Shown piece by piece: positions 1 through 8,223 of a DNA stretch of 33,360 bases. How positions within the stretch are numbered: position 1 is the first letter of the stretch; every line of letters begins with the position of its first letter. Source of the DNA: Chlorobiota bacterium (GTDB lineage Bacteria > Bacteroidota > Bacteroidia > Bacteroidales > F082); contig JAADID010000081.1 in the NCBI GenBank assembly GCA_013151505.1, positions 1 through 33,360 on the forward strand. The letters are read 5' to 3'. The translations under genes and the position numbers were made by a program. The notes under the pieces are model-generated. The model worked only from the letters and a program-made list of their open reading frames with translations, searched no databases and was not told the DNA's origin.

Positions 1-1547
1 GCATTATTGATGTGAGCGATCCGGAAGCGCCGGGCGAAATTGGTTTTTTTGATACGGGAAGTGAGGCAAAGGGTGTTTATATCAGCGGCAATTACGTTTA
101 TGTAGCGGATGGAGGTGATGGTCTGCGCATTATTGATGTGAGCGATCCGGAAGCACCGAGCGAAGTTGGTTTTTATGATACGGGCATGTGGGCATACGAT
201 GTTTATGTAAGTGGCAATTATGCTTACGTGGCGGATTATTTTGACGGTTTACGCATCATAGATGTGAGCAACCCGGCAGCACCGGCAGAAGCCGGCTTTT
301 TTGATACGGAAAGTTTCGCACTCGGTGTTTACGTCAGCGGCAATTACGCTTATGTGGCAGATTGGTATGATGGATTACGCATCATTGATATAAGTGATCC
401 GGCAGCGCCGACAGAAGTTGGTTTTTTCAATGCGGGAAGTCTTGCAAGGGGTGTTTACCTCAATGGTAATTATGCTTATGTAGCAGTTGGTGGTTGCGGA
501 GGTTTATATATTGTTGATGTGAGCAACCCGATAGCACCGGTCAAAGTTGGTTTTTTTGATCCCGGGAATAGTATATTCGATGGACCCTGGACTTACGGTG
601 TTTTCGTCAGCGGCAATTATGCTTATATCGCAAACTTCTTTGATGGTTTACGAATTATTGACGTGAACGATCCGGAAGCCCCAACCGAAACCGGTTTTTT
701 TGATACGGGAAGTGATGCGATGAATACTTACGTCAGCGGCAATTATGCTTATGTGGCAAACTGGTACGACGGCTTACGCATCATTGATGTGAGCAACCCG
801 GAAGCGCCAACCGAGGTTGGTTTCTATGATACCGAAGGCTTTGCGTGGAGTGTTTATGTAAGCGGTAATTATGCTTATGTGGCGGATACTTATGATGGTT
901 TACGCATTATTGATGTGAGTGATCCGGCGGCACCTGTCGAAGTTGGCTTCTTTGATACGGGTAGTCTTGCGGAGAATGTTTTCGTCCTCGGTAATTACGC
1001 GTATGTGGCGGATGCATTTAAAGGTATGCGTATCATTGACGTGAGCAATCCGGCTGCGCCGGTTGAAGTCGGGTTTTTTGATACGGAGAGTGAGGCGAGG
1101 AATGTTTACGTCGTCGGCAACTATGCTTATGTGGCAGACTGGGATGATGGTTTACGCATCATAGATGTGAGCAATCCGGCAACACCGGTAGAAGTCGGTT
1201 TCTTTTATTCGGGGATTCGTGCAAACCGTGTTTATGTCAGTGGCAGCTACGCTTATGTGGCAGGTTATGTTGATGGTTTACGCATCTTAGATGTGAGCGA
1301 TCCGTCAGCACCCATTGAAGTTGGGTTTTTTGATACGGAAAACCTTGCATGGGATGTTTACGTCAGCGATAATTACGCTTATGTGGCAAATAACCTTGAC
1401 GGCTTACGCATCATAGATGTAAGCAATCCGTCAGCACCGGTCGAAGTTGGGTTTTTTAATACGACGAGCTCTGCACTGGGGGTTTTCCTCAGCGACAATT
1501 ATATTTATGTGTCAGATTATTATGACGGAATGTATATTTTTCAAAAT
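1..1547 (+). repeat. Tandem 126-bp coding repeat, 12 visible units
   Basis: The propeller repeats are also conserved at DNA level. Phrases such as GGTTTACGCATCATTGATGT and GGCAATTATGCTTATGTGGC recur about every 126 bases. The array continues beyond the left edge. Such arrays can expand or contract by recombination and are difficult to assemble from short reads. Confidence 0.9.
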
Positions 1548-1853
1548 GATTTGATTACAAACGTTAATGATGATAAAGTAAATGTACCGGGAACATCCGG
1601 TTTAACGCAGAATTATCCTAATCCTTTTAATAAATCAACCGCAATACAATATACTCTACTGCAATCTGCTCATGTCACGCTGAAAATATACAATAGTGCA
1701 GGCCAGTTAATAACAACCCTGGTTGACGAACAAAAACCTGCCGGGAAATATTCAGTTAATTGGAATGCGGAAAATGTTGGCGACGGTATTTATTTTTACA
1801 GAATTACTGCGGGAAAATTTTCGGATGAGAAGAAAATGATAGTTTACAGGTAA
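1..1853 (+). CDS. LVIVD-repeat beta-propeller protein with T9SS sorting domain, 5' partial
   Basis: The reading frame is open at the left edge, so the true start and signal peptide lie outside the window; the GTG at 12 is only an internal Val of a repeat. The visible part holds 12 tandem repeats of about 42 residues, each with the pattern DP.AP.EVGFFDT, then V(Y/F)VSGNYAYVAD and DGLRIIDV. This matches the LVIVD repeat family, thought to form beta-propeller blades on surface proteins. Repeat 4 is one residue longer and repeat 5 about six longer. After the repeats a linker leads to a C-terminal domain of about 85 residues beginning QNYPNPFN and ending KKMIVYR, which is the type A type IX secretion sorting signal of Bacteroidota. 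The protein is therefore inferred to be exported across the outer membrane and cell-attached or released. Ligand and role cannot be read from sequence. Confidence 0.93.
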   Translation, partial: IIDVSDPEAPGEIGFFDTGSEAKGVYISGNYVYVADGGDGLRIIDVSDPEAPSEVGFYDTGMWAYDVYVSGNYAYVADYFDGLRIIDVSNPAAPAEAGFFDTESFALGVYVSGNYAYVADWYDGLRIIDISDPAAPTEVGFFNAGSLARGVYLNGNYAYVAVGGCGGLYIVDVSNPIAPVKVGFFDPGNSIFDGPWTYGVFVSGNYAYIANFFDGLRIIDVNDPEAPTETGFFDTGSDAMNTYVSGNYAYVANWYDGLRIIDVSNPEAPTEVGFYDTEGFAWSVYVSGNYAYVADTYDGLRIIDVSDPAAPVEVGFFDTGSLAENVFVLGNYAYVADAFKGMRIIDVSNPAAPVEVGFFDTESEARNVYVVGNYAYVADWDDGLRIIDVSNPATPVEVGFFYSGIRANRVYVSGSYAYVAGYVDGLRILDVSDPSAPIEVGFFDTENLAWDVYVSDNYAYVANNLDGLRIIDVSNPSAPVEVGFFNTTSSALGVFLSDNYIYVSDYYDGMYIFQNDLITNVNDDKVNVPGTSGLTQNYPNPFNKSTAIQYTLLQSAHVTLKIYNSAGQLITTLVDEQKPAGKYSVNWNAENVGDGIYFYRITAGKFSDEKKMIVYR

Positions 1854-2391
1854 TAAAACCATTACTTTTTCTATAGTCTCTCACAAGTTTTCCCGCCCGG
1901 TCGGTGTGTAAGTGAGACTTGTGCGAAGATAGACAGATGGAAACTTTCATGACCGGGGAAACCATCCTAAACAGGAATCCCGCGGTTGGTGTCCTCACCG
2001 GGAAAAAGTCCCCGAAATCTGGACCCGCATAACGACATGACACATTAATGGCTAAAGCCGATATGACGTGGCTTCTGTTTTTGATCACGGCGCTCAAGCA
2101 CCGTGCAAAACCCCATGACAGAACATTTTGCCCCGGCTTTTAAGCCGGGGGTAAAAAATGTAAAGAAACAATCTGGCTTTAGCCATTAAAAAATTATTAT
2201 ATATCTCATATATCCAGTATGATACATCATGAGTATCAGTAGTAACCGCAATAATCCGATATCAACTGTTGTTGGTAAGGATACCAACAACGGCAAGGGA
2301 GGCAGGTAATTGTGTAATCTTTTCGACCTGCAAGGCCGGAATGAAAGGTGTGATTTTCCCGACCTGCCGGGTGCAAGCCCACCCGGCCGGG
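1854..2391. other. Intergenic mosaic without a gene
   Basis: No credible coding region was found in these 538 bases. Besides the dispersed repeat, it holds a perfect 10-base hairpin at 2268-2291 (GTTGTTGGTA, loop AGGA, TACCAACAAC) without a T-run on either side. It also has two imperfect direct copies of a GTGTRATYTTTYCGACCTGC-like phrase near 2310-2330 and 2348-2367. An inverted pair CACAAGT / ACTTGTG sits at 1882-1888 and 1917-1923. Confidence 0.7.
2001..2189. repeat. Dispersed repeat element, copy 1
   Basis: This non-coding element shares a block with a second one at 18145-18399. The common block runs from about 2009 to 2113 and includes ACATGACA, then ATTAATGGCTAAAGCCG, then a hairpin at 2086-2105 with arms CACGG.GCT and AGC.CCGTG. 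Copy 1 carries a perfect 15-base inverted repeat: TTAATGGCTAAAGCC at 2045-2059 and its complement at 2175-2189. A second perfect hairpin, CCCCGGCTT-TT-AAGCCGGGG, lies between at 2131-2150. No coding frame and no clear target-site duplication were seen. It resembles REP/BIME or MITE-like elements; the mobilising enzyme is not in the window. Confidence 0.8.
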
Positions 2392-2393
2392 TC
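2361..2393 (-). terminator. GC-rich hairpin at the end of the SLOG gene, possible terminator
   Basis: Arms CCGGGTG (2367-2373) and CACCCGG (2380-2386) pair perfectly, and GACC (2361-2364) can pair with GGTC (2390-2393) to extend the stem with a bulge. It overlaps the stop codon of the minus-strand gene ending at 2392. There is no T-run after it on the minus strand, only GGGAAAATC, so it may be a repeat-type hairpin or a Rho-assisted end rather than a classical terminator. Confidence 0.35.
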
Positions 2394-2850
2394 AGGAGAA
2401 AACTTTTTTGAGGATTTCCAACGTCTTCAGATAGATCCCCGGGCTTATACTTTCCCGCGGGCCGGCAATGTTCAAGACTTTGATTTTATGTTTTTCAATC
2501 CATTGCCAAATGGTTGTTTTCAAATCATGATCTCCGGTTTTGATGATAAGCAACGGTTTTTTGATTTGCCTGGCATATTCGGCAGTAAAGATGGTTCCGT
2601 TTCCCATCTCATCCGAAAAAATGATGAGTGTGCCATCGCCGTCTTTCACATTGAGCCGGGTACGTTCTGCATACAGTGAGGTTTTGGTTTCGGCCAGCGG
2701 ATATTTGCTATCGATCCTGCCATCCTCGGCAAGGCGCCCTTTGGGGCACCATCCGCCGCATTGAATATTTCTTTCCAAGGCAAAATCAAGGGCAGCACGG
2801 TCAACGCCCGTCTGCCCTCCGCTGATTATCTTTTCAACATACTTGTTCAC
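2392..2850 (-). CDS. SLOG-family putative molybdenum cofactor carrier protein
   Basis: The 152-residue protein matches the family annotated as putative molybdenum cofactor carrier (MoCo_carrier, SLOG superfamily, Rossmann-like). Visible family marks in order are SGGQTGVDRAALDFA near residues 10-24, CGGWCPKGR near 31-39, YPL.E near 50, a central DGTLIIF strand, and LNIAGPRES followed by PGI near the C-terminus. The family binds nucleotides or Moco-like ligands through the glycine-rich loop; the cellular role is not established. The start is GTG at 2848-2850, one base after the stop of the phosphate transporter gene. The two are thus probably co-transcribed and translationally coupled. No molybdenum enzyme lies nearby, so the Moco label is weak and a general nucleotide-sensing role is equally possible. 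Confidence 0.82.
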   Translation of the reverse strand: MNKYVEKIISGGQTGVDRAALDFALERNIQCGGWCPKGRLAEDGRIDSKYPLAETKTSLYAERTRLNVKDGDGTLIIFSDEMGNGTIFTAEYARQIKKPLLIIKTGDHDLKTTIWQWIEKHKIKVLNIAGPRESISPGIYLKTLEILKKVFS

Positions 2851-2851
2851 A

Positions 2852-5095
2852 TTACGTTATTCCGTTGTTTTGATAATTGACAAAGTCGCGTTGTGATTTA
2901 TAAAGATTGACAACCTGTAAAGCCAGGTTCTTCGTTTCATTCAGGATATTAAAATACAGTATGCTGTTTTTTGTTCCCACTTCTGCATTTTTTATCCGTT
3001 TGATCATCACTTTATTCAGTTCACCAAGCATGCCAAGGAATTGCCTTTGCAGTTCCTGCAATTCTTCCTGCTTACTGAAGTCCTCTGCCTTCAGACTTTC
3101 AGCAACAAGCAGGATCAACTCCGAAAGCCGGGCATGAACTTTTCTCAACTCATTTATCTGCTCTTTTAACAGCGGTTTATGGTTATTGTCAACATGATTA
3201 AGCGCAGGAGTGACAATAAACGAAATACTGTGAAGCATTTCACGCATATAGTCAAGCACCTGGACAAAATAATAAGCCGTATCGGTTGCCTCGGCACGTA
3301 ATTTTTCCACGATCAGGCCGATATGGTCTTTCAGATATTTTGTTCTTGCCGTAATCTTATCAATTTCCTTTTTTTTCAGGTCTTTGAAATTTTCTTTTTC
3401 CAGCCCGTCAATAGCCCTGCCATAATTTTCAACAATGATCTTCAGGTTTTTGACAATCCCTTTCATTGATTTCTCGACAATATTTTCATCGGAAAGAGTT
3501 TCCAGTTCATCTTCCTCTCCTTTTTCTTCCAGCGTTTTTTTGTGATGAATGACATGTGTCCGGTAAATTACATAAGCCACAACGGCCAGCATGATGACCA
3601 TGCCCACAATTCCAGCGTAATTAAAGATATAAACCATAATAAAAGCCACAGTAAAGGCGGAAATTGCCGTCAGAAACCAACCGCCAACCACGGCAAACAC
3701 ACCCGATATCCGGTAAACAGCGCTTTCCCGGTCCCATGCCTTATCAGCGAGCGAAGCGCCCATAGCGACCATAAAAGTTACATACGTAGTCGAAAGGGGC
3801 AATTTAAGCGAAGTTCCGAAAGCGATAAGAATACTGGAAACCGTAAGGATGACCGACGCACGGATCAGATCAAATTCGGGCTTGTCTTTTTTCCTGGTCC
3901 CACTTTTTTCTTTATAAGGTTCAAACTGTTTCTCGATAGTCCGTACCAATCCACCGGGCAGCGCTTTTTTGATGTTTGATGAAAAATTTATAGATGAACG
4001 CACCAGTACTTTTGATATCCATGTTGACCTGAACCTTTCGTCTCCTTCATCCTGGCGGCCAAGGTCGAGGGATGTCTGAACCACCGATCTGGCCTTGGAT
4101 GAAATGAACAAAGTCAACACCATAATGATCCCTGCTATCACAAGAAAAAGAGTAGGCGTTGGCACTTTTCCGGCCAGTCCGCTCATCAGAAAGCTGTTTG
4201 GGTCAGCGCCGGGGTTGACAGCAAACAATTCATAGGAATTAAAACCGGCGATGGGCACCCCGATAAAGTTTACAAGGTCGTTACCGGCAAAGGCCATAGC
4301 AAGGGCAAATGTACCGATCAAGACAATAACTTTCAGGATATTAAACCGGGTAAGCCAGAATAGCAGTTGCAGCAGAATAGTCCATCCTATCCAACTGTAA
4401 AGCAGGATCAAAGCGCTATTGGCATTGATCCAGTCTTTCGTTTCATCTGTCATAAAGGAGGCTCCCTTCGCTCCTTTGATCAGCATAAAATACGTCATGG
4501 CTGTAAAGGCGATACCCCCCCACACAGCGCCGAGGTATTTGATCCGCCTGACATAATTAAAAGAAAAAGCTATTCTTATAAAATACTGGATTAACGCACC
4601 TGTGGTAAAAGCAATTCCGACGGATAGCAGGATACCGGAAATAATAGCGAGAGCCTTGGAAGAGTTGATAAACTGGCCTATGGTCATACCTCCGTCACTG
4701 CTAATCAACTTTATGGTAGCCATTCCCACCGCTGCTCCCAGCAATTCAAACACAATGGAAACCGTGGTTGATGTTGGCAAACCTGCCGTATTGTAAGCAT
4801 CCAGCAAGATCACATCGGTGACCATCACAGCCATAAAAATGATCATAATCTCGGAAAAATAAAACTCTCCGGGATTAAAAATGCCTTTTCGCGCCACTTC
4901 CATCATACCGCTGGAAAATACAGCCCCCACCATGATACCCAGTGCGGCAACGATCACAATGGTACGAAAAGGGGCAACCCGTGAACCAATGGCAGCATTC
5001 AGAAAATTTACGGCGTCATTGCTGACTCCTACAATCAGGTCGGATGCAGCGAGCAGAAAAAGGACAATGACAATGGTCAGATAAACGTATTCCAC
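2852..5095 (-). CDS. PiT-family inorganic phosphate transporter with C-terminal PhoU-like domain
   Basis: This 747-residue protein has two parts. Residues 1 to about 520 are a multi-pass membrane transporter of the PiT family (low-affinity phosphate symport). It shows the duplicated signature: VGVSNDAVNFLNAAIGS near residues 22-38 and FAGNDLVNFIGVPIAG near residue 270. LPTSTT and LPLSTTYV carry the conserved polar turns. Residues from about 530 to the end are hydrophilic and helical, with regularly spaced charged and leucine residues, and resemble the PhoU-like/DUF47 domain found next to or fused with PiT transporters. The fusion probably puts uptake under direct cytoplasmic control. The start is GTG at 5093-5095; an in-frame stop lies shortly upstream and no ATG is available. 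It is followed after one base by the SLOG gene. Confidence 0.9.
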   Translation of the reverse strand: MEYVYLTIVIVLFLLAASDLIVGVSNDAVNFLNAAIGSRVAPFRTIVIVAALGIMVGAVFSSGMMEVARKGIFNPGEFYFSEIMIIFMAVMVTDVILLDAYNTAGLPTSTTVSIVFELLGAAVGMATIKLISSDGGMTIGQFINSSKALAIISGILLSVGIAFTTGALIQYFIRIAFSFNYVRRIKYLGAVWGGIAFTAMTYFMLIKGAKGASFMTDETKDWINANSALILLYSWIGWTILLQLLFWLTRFNILKVIVLIGTFALAMAFAGNDLVNFIGVPIAGFNSYELFAVNPGADPNSFLMSGLAGKVPTPTLFLVIAGIIMVLTLFISSKARSVVQTSLDLGRQDEGDERFRSTWISKVLVRSSINFSSNIKKALPGGLVRTIEKQFEPYKEKSGTRKKDKPEFDLIRASVILTVSSILIAFGTSLKLPLSTTYVTFMVAMGASLADKAWDRESAVYRISGVFAVVGGWFLTAISAFTVAFIMVYIFNYAGIVGMVIMLAVVAYVIYRTHVIHHKKTLEEKGEEDELETLSDENIVEKSMKGIVKNLKIIVENYGRAIDGLEKENFKDLKKKEIDKITARTKYLKDHIGLIVEKLRAEATDTAYYFVQVLDYMREMLHSISFIVTPALNHVDNNHKPLLKEQINELRKVHARLSELILLVAESLKAEDFSKQEELQELQRQFLGMLGELNKVMIKRIKNAEVGTKNSILYFNILNETKNLALQVVNLYKSQRDFVNYQNNGIT

Positions 5096-5186
5096 TATTC
5101 TTAAATTTAATTAATGACTAAAGGACAAAAAAAGATAAAACAAACATTGTATCAGTTAAATGTTTATTAAGAAATTGTTAAGTCTT

Positions 5187-7322
5187 TTATTTTTCAAATA
5201 CCGGTTTCATTCCGAGGTTATACATGATAAAACTGTAGATGTCTGTGGTTTCTTCAATTTGTTTGGCCGTTGGTTTCCCCGCACCATGGCCCGCACGGGT
5301 TTCTATTCTTACCAAAACCGGGTTCTTCCCGCCGTTCTTCTCCTGCAAAGTAGCCATAAACTTAAAAGTGTGCGCCGGAACCACCCGGTCGTCATGGTCG
5401 GCAGTAATGGCAAGAGTTGCCGGATAGTTGACGCCTTCTTTTATATTGTGTAAGGGTGAGTAGGAATAAAGATATTTAAACATTTCCTCGCTGTCGGCGC
5501 TGGTACCGTAATCAGAAGCCCACGCCCAGCCAATGGTGAAATTCTGGTAACGCAGCATATCCATTACCCCGACTATCGGGATGGCGACTTTGAACAGATC
5601 GGGCTGTTGAGTCATGCAGGCGCCCACAAGCAAACCGCCGTTTGAACCCCCAATGATGGCCAGTTTATCGCGTGAGGTGTATTGGTTGTTGATCAGCCAT
5701 TTAGCTGCATAGATAAAATCATCAAAAACATTTTGTTTGTTCATTTTGGTACCTGCCTCATGCCATTCTTCGCCATACTCGCCTCCGCCCCGTAAGTTGG
5801 CCATGGCATAAATCCCCCCCTGCTCAAGAAATATAACACGGCTGACACTGAAGCTCGGCGTTAAGCTGATGTTAAATCCACCGTAACCATAAAGCAAAGT
5901 CGGATTTTTCCCGTCTTTTTTCATTCCCCTTTTGTAAACAATGAACATGGGCACTATAGTCCCGTCTTTGCTTTCATAGAATACCTGTTCCGTTTCATAG
6001 TCTTCCGGATTAAAGTCCACTTCAGAAGATTTAAACACCGTGGATTCCCCGGATTCAATATTGTAACGATAGATCGTTGATGGAAAAGTAAAAGAGGTAA
6101 AGCCATAAAACGCAATGTTGTCATCTTTATCACCGTTAAATCCTCTCAGAGTCCCGATGGCAGGCAGGATCAACTCATTCTGATAATGGCCTTTCAGGTC
6201 GTAAAAATAGGCCCTGCTGCTTGCATCCTTCAGGTACTGGATAAACAACCTTCCGCCGACGATTTTTGCATCTTCCAACACATCTTCTTTTTCTTCGATC
6301 AGCGTTTCCCAGGTTGCCGGATCAGGATTTTTAAAATCAACCAGGATCAATCGTCCTTTGGGTGCATTGTCGTTGGTCTGGATCAATAACTTTTCGCCGA
6401 TATGGTCAATCACCTGATAATCGTAGTCGAAACCCTCCGCAATTTTTTTGAATTTTAAACGGCCAACATCATCAGCCCGGGCAGCATACAAAGCATTTCC
6501 GCTGGTGCTTTCCGACTCAGTGATCATCACAAATGCCTTATCTTTGGTCAGGTACGCGTAAAAGTTTCTCAAAGGATGCTCTTTATCCTGAAAGATCAGC
6601 TTGTCTTCTTTCTGGTTTGTTCCCAGTTTATGATAAAAAACTTTATGAAAACGGTTTTGTCCCGATAGTTCGTCACCTTTCTCCGGCTTACCATACGCCG
6701 AATAGAAAAAACCGTCGCCTTTCCAGGAGATGCCGGAGAACTTGACCCATCGGATGTGATCATTCAGCCTCTTTCTGTCCTTAATCTGCATCACATAGAT
6801 TTCATTCCAGTCTGAACCTCCGCTGGCTATACTGTAGCCCAGATATTTACCATCTTTCGAAACGCCGAGGCCGGCCAGCGCCACCGTTCCGTCTTCCGAT
6901 AATTTGTTGGGATCAAGCAAAACTTCCGGTTCGGAATCCGGAGTTTTCTGCATGTACAGAACACTCTGATTCTGAATGCCGTCGTTTTTGAAAAAGAAAT
7001 ATTTTCCGCCTCTTTTGAACGGCACACCATATTTGGGGTAATTCCAGATTTCAGTCAGCCGTTCGCGAAATTCTTCCCTGAAAGGGATCTTTGACAAATA
7101 TTCCTGTGTGATCTTATTTTCGGCCTTTACCCATTCTTTTGTTTCTTTCGAGTTGTCATCTTCCAGCCAGCGGTAAGGGTCAGCAACTTTGTGTCCGAAA
7201 TAAACATCTGTCGTATCCACCTTTTTTGCCCTGGGATATTGAATATCAACTCTGTTTTGCTGTGAACAAGCTGATATCAGGAGAAAAAACGCGACTGAAA
7301 ATAAAAAAGTTGCAGATTTCAT
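5187..7322 (-). CDS. Prolyl oligopeptidase family serine peptidase (S9A), lipoprotein
   Basis: The 711-residue protein starts with a lipoprotein signal (hydrophobic stretch, then LISAC, acylated Cys at 19), so it should be periplasmic or membrane-anchored. Next come the S9A N-terminal segment (DPYRWLEDD), a beta-propeller region, and a C-terminal alpha/beta-hydrolase domain. The catalytic triad is present and correctly ordered: Ser560 in GGSNGG, Asp644 in DHDDRVVP, His679 in AGHGAGK. Arg646 matches the substrate-binding Arg of prolyl endopeptidases. Length is normal for the family. It cleaves after proline in short peptides, so a role in peptide nutrition or envelope peptide turnover is inferred. 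It lies 91 bases upstream of the phosphate transporter gene on the same strand and diverges from aroK. Confidence 0.95.
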   Translation of the reverse strand: MKSATFLFSVAFFLLISACSQQNRVDIQYPRAKKVDTTDVYFGHKVADPYRWLEDDNSKETKEWVKAENKITQEYLSKIPFREEFRERLTEIWNYPKYGVPFKRGGKYFFFKNDGIQNQSVLYMQKTPDSEPEVLLDPNKLSEDGTVALAGLGVSKDGKYLGYSIASGGSDWNEIYVMQIKDRKRLNDHIRWVKFSGISWKGDGFFYSAYGKPEKGDELSGQNRFHKVFYHKLGTNQKEDKLIFQDKEHPLRNFYAYLTKDKAFVMITESESTSGNALYAARADDVGRLKFKKIAEGFDYDYQVIDHIGEKLLIQTNDNAPKGRLILVDFKNPDPATWETLIEEKEDVLEDAKIVGGRLFIQYLKDASSRAYFYDLKGHYQNELILPAIGTLRGFNGDKDDNIAFYGFTSFTFPSTIYRYNIESGESTVFKSSEVDFNPEDYETEQVFYESKDGTIVPMFIVYKRGMKKDGKNPTLLYGYGGFNISLTPSFSVSRVIFLEQGGIYAMANLRGGGEYGEEWHEAGTKMNKQNVFDDFIYAAKWLINNQYTSRDKLAIIGGSNGGLLVGACMTQQPDLFKVAIPIVGVMDMLRYQNFTIGWAWASDYGTSADSEEMFKYLYSYSPLHNIKEGVNYPATLAITADHDDRVVPAHTFKFMATLQEKNGGKNPVLVRIETRAGHGAGKPTAKQIEETTDIYSFIMYNLGMKPVFEK

Positions 7323-7463
7323 GGTTCCTGGTTTTTGGAAGGTATAAATATAGAAATTTAATTAAACCTGACGATATTTCCTGACATTTTACCTTTCCGC
7401 GGACAAAGCGGCAATATTTATCAATAATTTCGCACAATATTCTTCTTTTAAACAAAACATGAC

Positions 7464-7985
7464 ATGAGCAAAATATACGTCGTCGGTTTCATGGGAGTCG
7501 GTAAAAGTACCGTAGGGAAAAAACTTGCCCGGAAACTGGGGTATGACTTCCTTGACATGGATGATGCTTTTGAAGAAAAATACAAGATCAGCATTCAGGA
7601 TTTTTTTGAAAAATACGGTGAAGAGTTGTTTCGTAAACTGGAGCATCAACTGCTCAAAGATACTTTCACAATGGAAAACGTTGTCATTTCAACCGGCGGG
7701 GGAACGGTTGTATGTGAAAATGCCATGGAACTGATGAACAAAAACGGAATTACAATTTACCTGAAGATGCCGGTTGGCGCACTCGTGAAACGACTGAAAA
7801 ACGTTAAAAGAAAAAGGCCGCTGATCCACGGTAAAAAAGAAAATGAAATAGAACAGGTCATTGAGGAAAGGATGAAAGAACGTTTTCCTTATTATCAAAC
7901 GGCAAAAATTGAGGTGGATGTGACGGGGATTGATGTTCAGGAACTGGTGAGGAAAATAAAAGCGCAGGTGGAAGTAATGGAATGA
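7464..7985 (+). CDS. aroK: Shikimate kinase
   Basis: Shikimate kinase phosphorylates shikimate with ATP in the chorismate pathway, in the cytoplasm. The 173-residue protein has the P-loop GFMGVGKS at residues 8-15, the LDMDD segment that contributes to Mg and shikimate binding, the FRKLE helix, STGGG near residue 77 and the lid segment KRKRPLIHG. Length is normal. The start ATG at 7464 follows an A-rich leader typical of Bacteroidota rather than a Shine-Dalgarno. A near-consensus -7 box TAATTTCG (7425-7432) with one mismatch lies about 30 bases upstream. No other aromatic-pathway gene is adjacent. Confidence 0.96.
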   Translation: MSKIYVVGFMGVGKSTVGKKLARKLGYDFLDMDDAFEEKYKISIQDFFEKYGEELFRKLEHQLLKDTFTMENVVISTGGGTVVCENAMELMNKNGITIYLKMPVGALVKRLKNVKRKRPLIHGKKENEIEQVIEERMKERFPYYQTAKIEVDVTGIDVQELVRKIKAQVEVME

Positions 7986-8223
7986 TGAATGGATACTGCC
8001 TGCCTGTCCGAATCCGTCAGGTGACGGAGAAGGCGGGGATGCCTGTAATTTGAAAATGGTCAATAGAAAATTGTTGATTGCCGATTGCCAACTGCGGACT
8101 GAAGACTGAAAATTACCAATGGCTGTCAAAAACTGTCCGGACGGGAATCGGGAATAACGCAGAAAATGAAACAAATAAGTTATCTTGCGATAACTATTGG
8201 GATTAGGCCGGAAAAAAACAAAA
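7986..8223. other. Intergenic region with short repeats and an inverted repeat
   Basis: No gene was found. A perfect hairpin CCGTCA-GG-TGACGG lies at 8014-8027 within a CCTGCCTGTCCG-type GC-rich repeat. From about 8060 to 8115 the sequence is a low-complexity run of short phrases (ATTGCCGATTGCCAACTGCGG and similar). A perfect palindrome GTTATC-TTGC-GATAAC lies at 8179-8194, 30 bases before the class II aldolase start, and could be an operator. A TTG at 8197 extends the next reading frame but is less likely than ATG 8224. Confidence 0.5.

Noticed and set aside
1880-1923. Structured RNA or riboswitch from the CACAAGT/ACTTGTG pair
   Set aside because: Only seven paired bases around a long loop, downstream of a gene end, with no recognised riboswitch core.
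1804-2097. A 97-residue minus-strand frame after the LVIVD gene
   Set aside because: It overlaps the T9SS tail and the dispersed repeat, has no domain, and shows no promoter or normal composition.
2045-2189. Complete insertion sequence or MITE with target-site duplication
   Set aside because: No transposase frame and no flanking duplication, and homology to copy 2 continues left of the inverted arm.
8197-8223. TTG 8197 as start of the class II aldolase
   Set aside because: The extra nine residues have no family match and the TTG lies just after the palindrome; ATG 8224 fits better.
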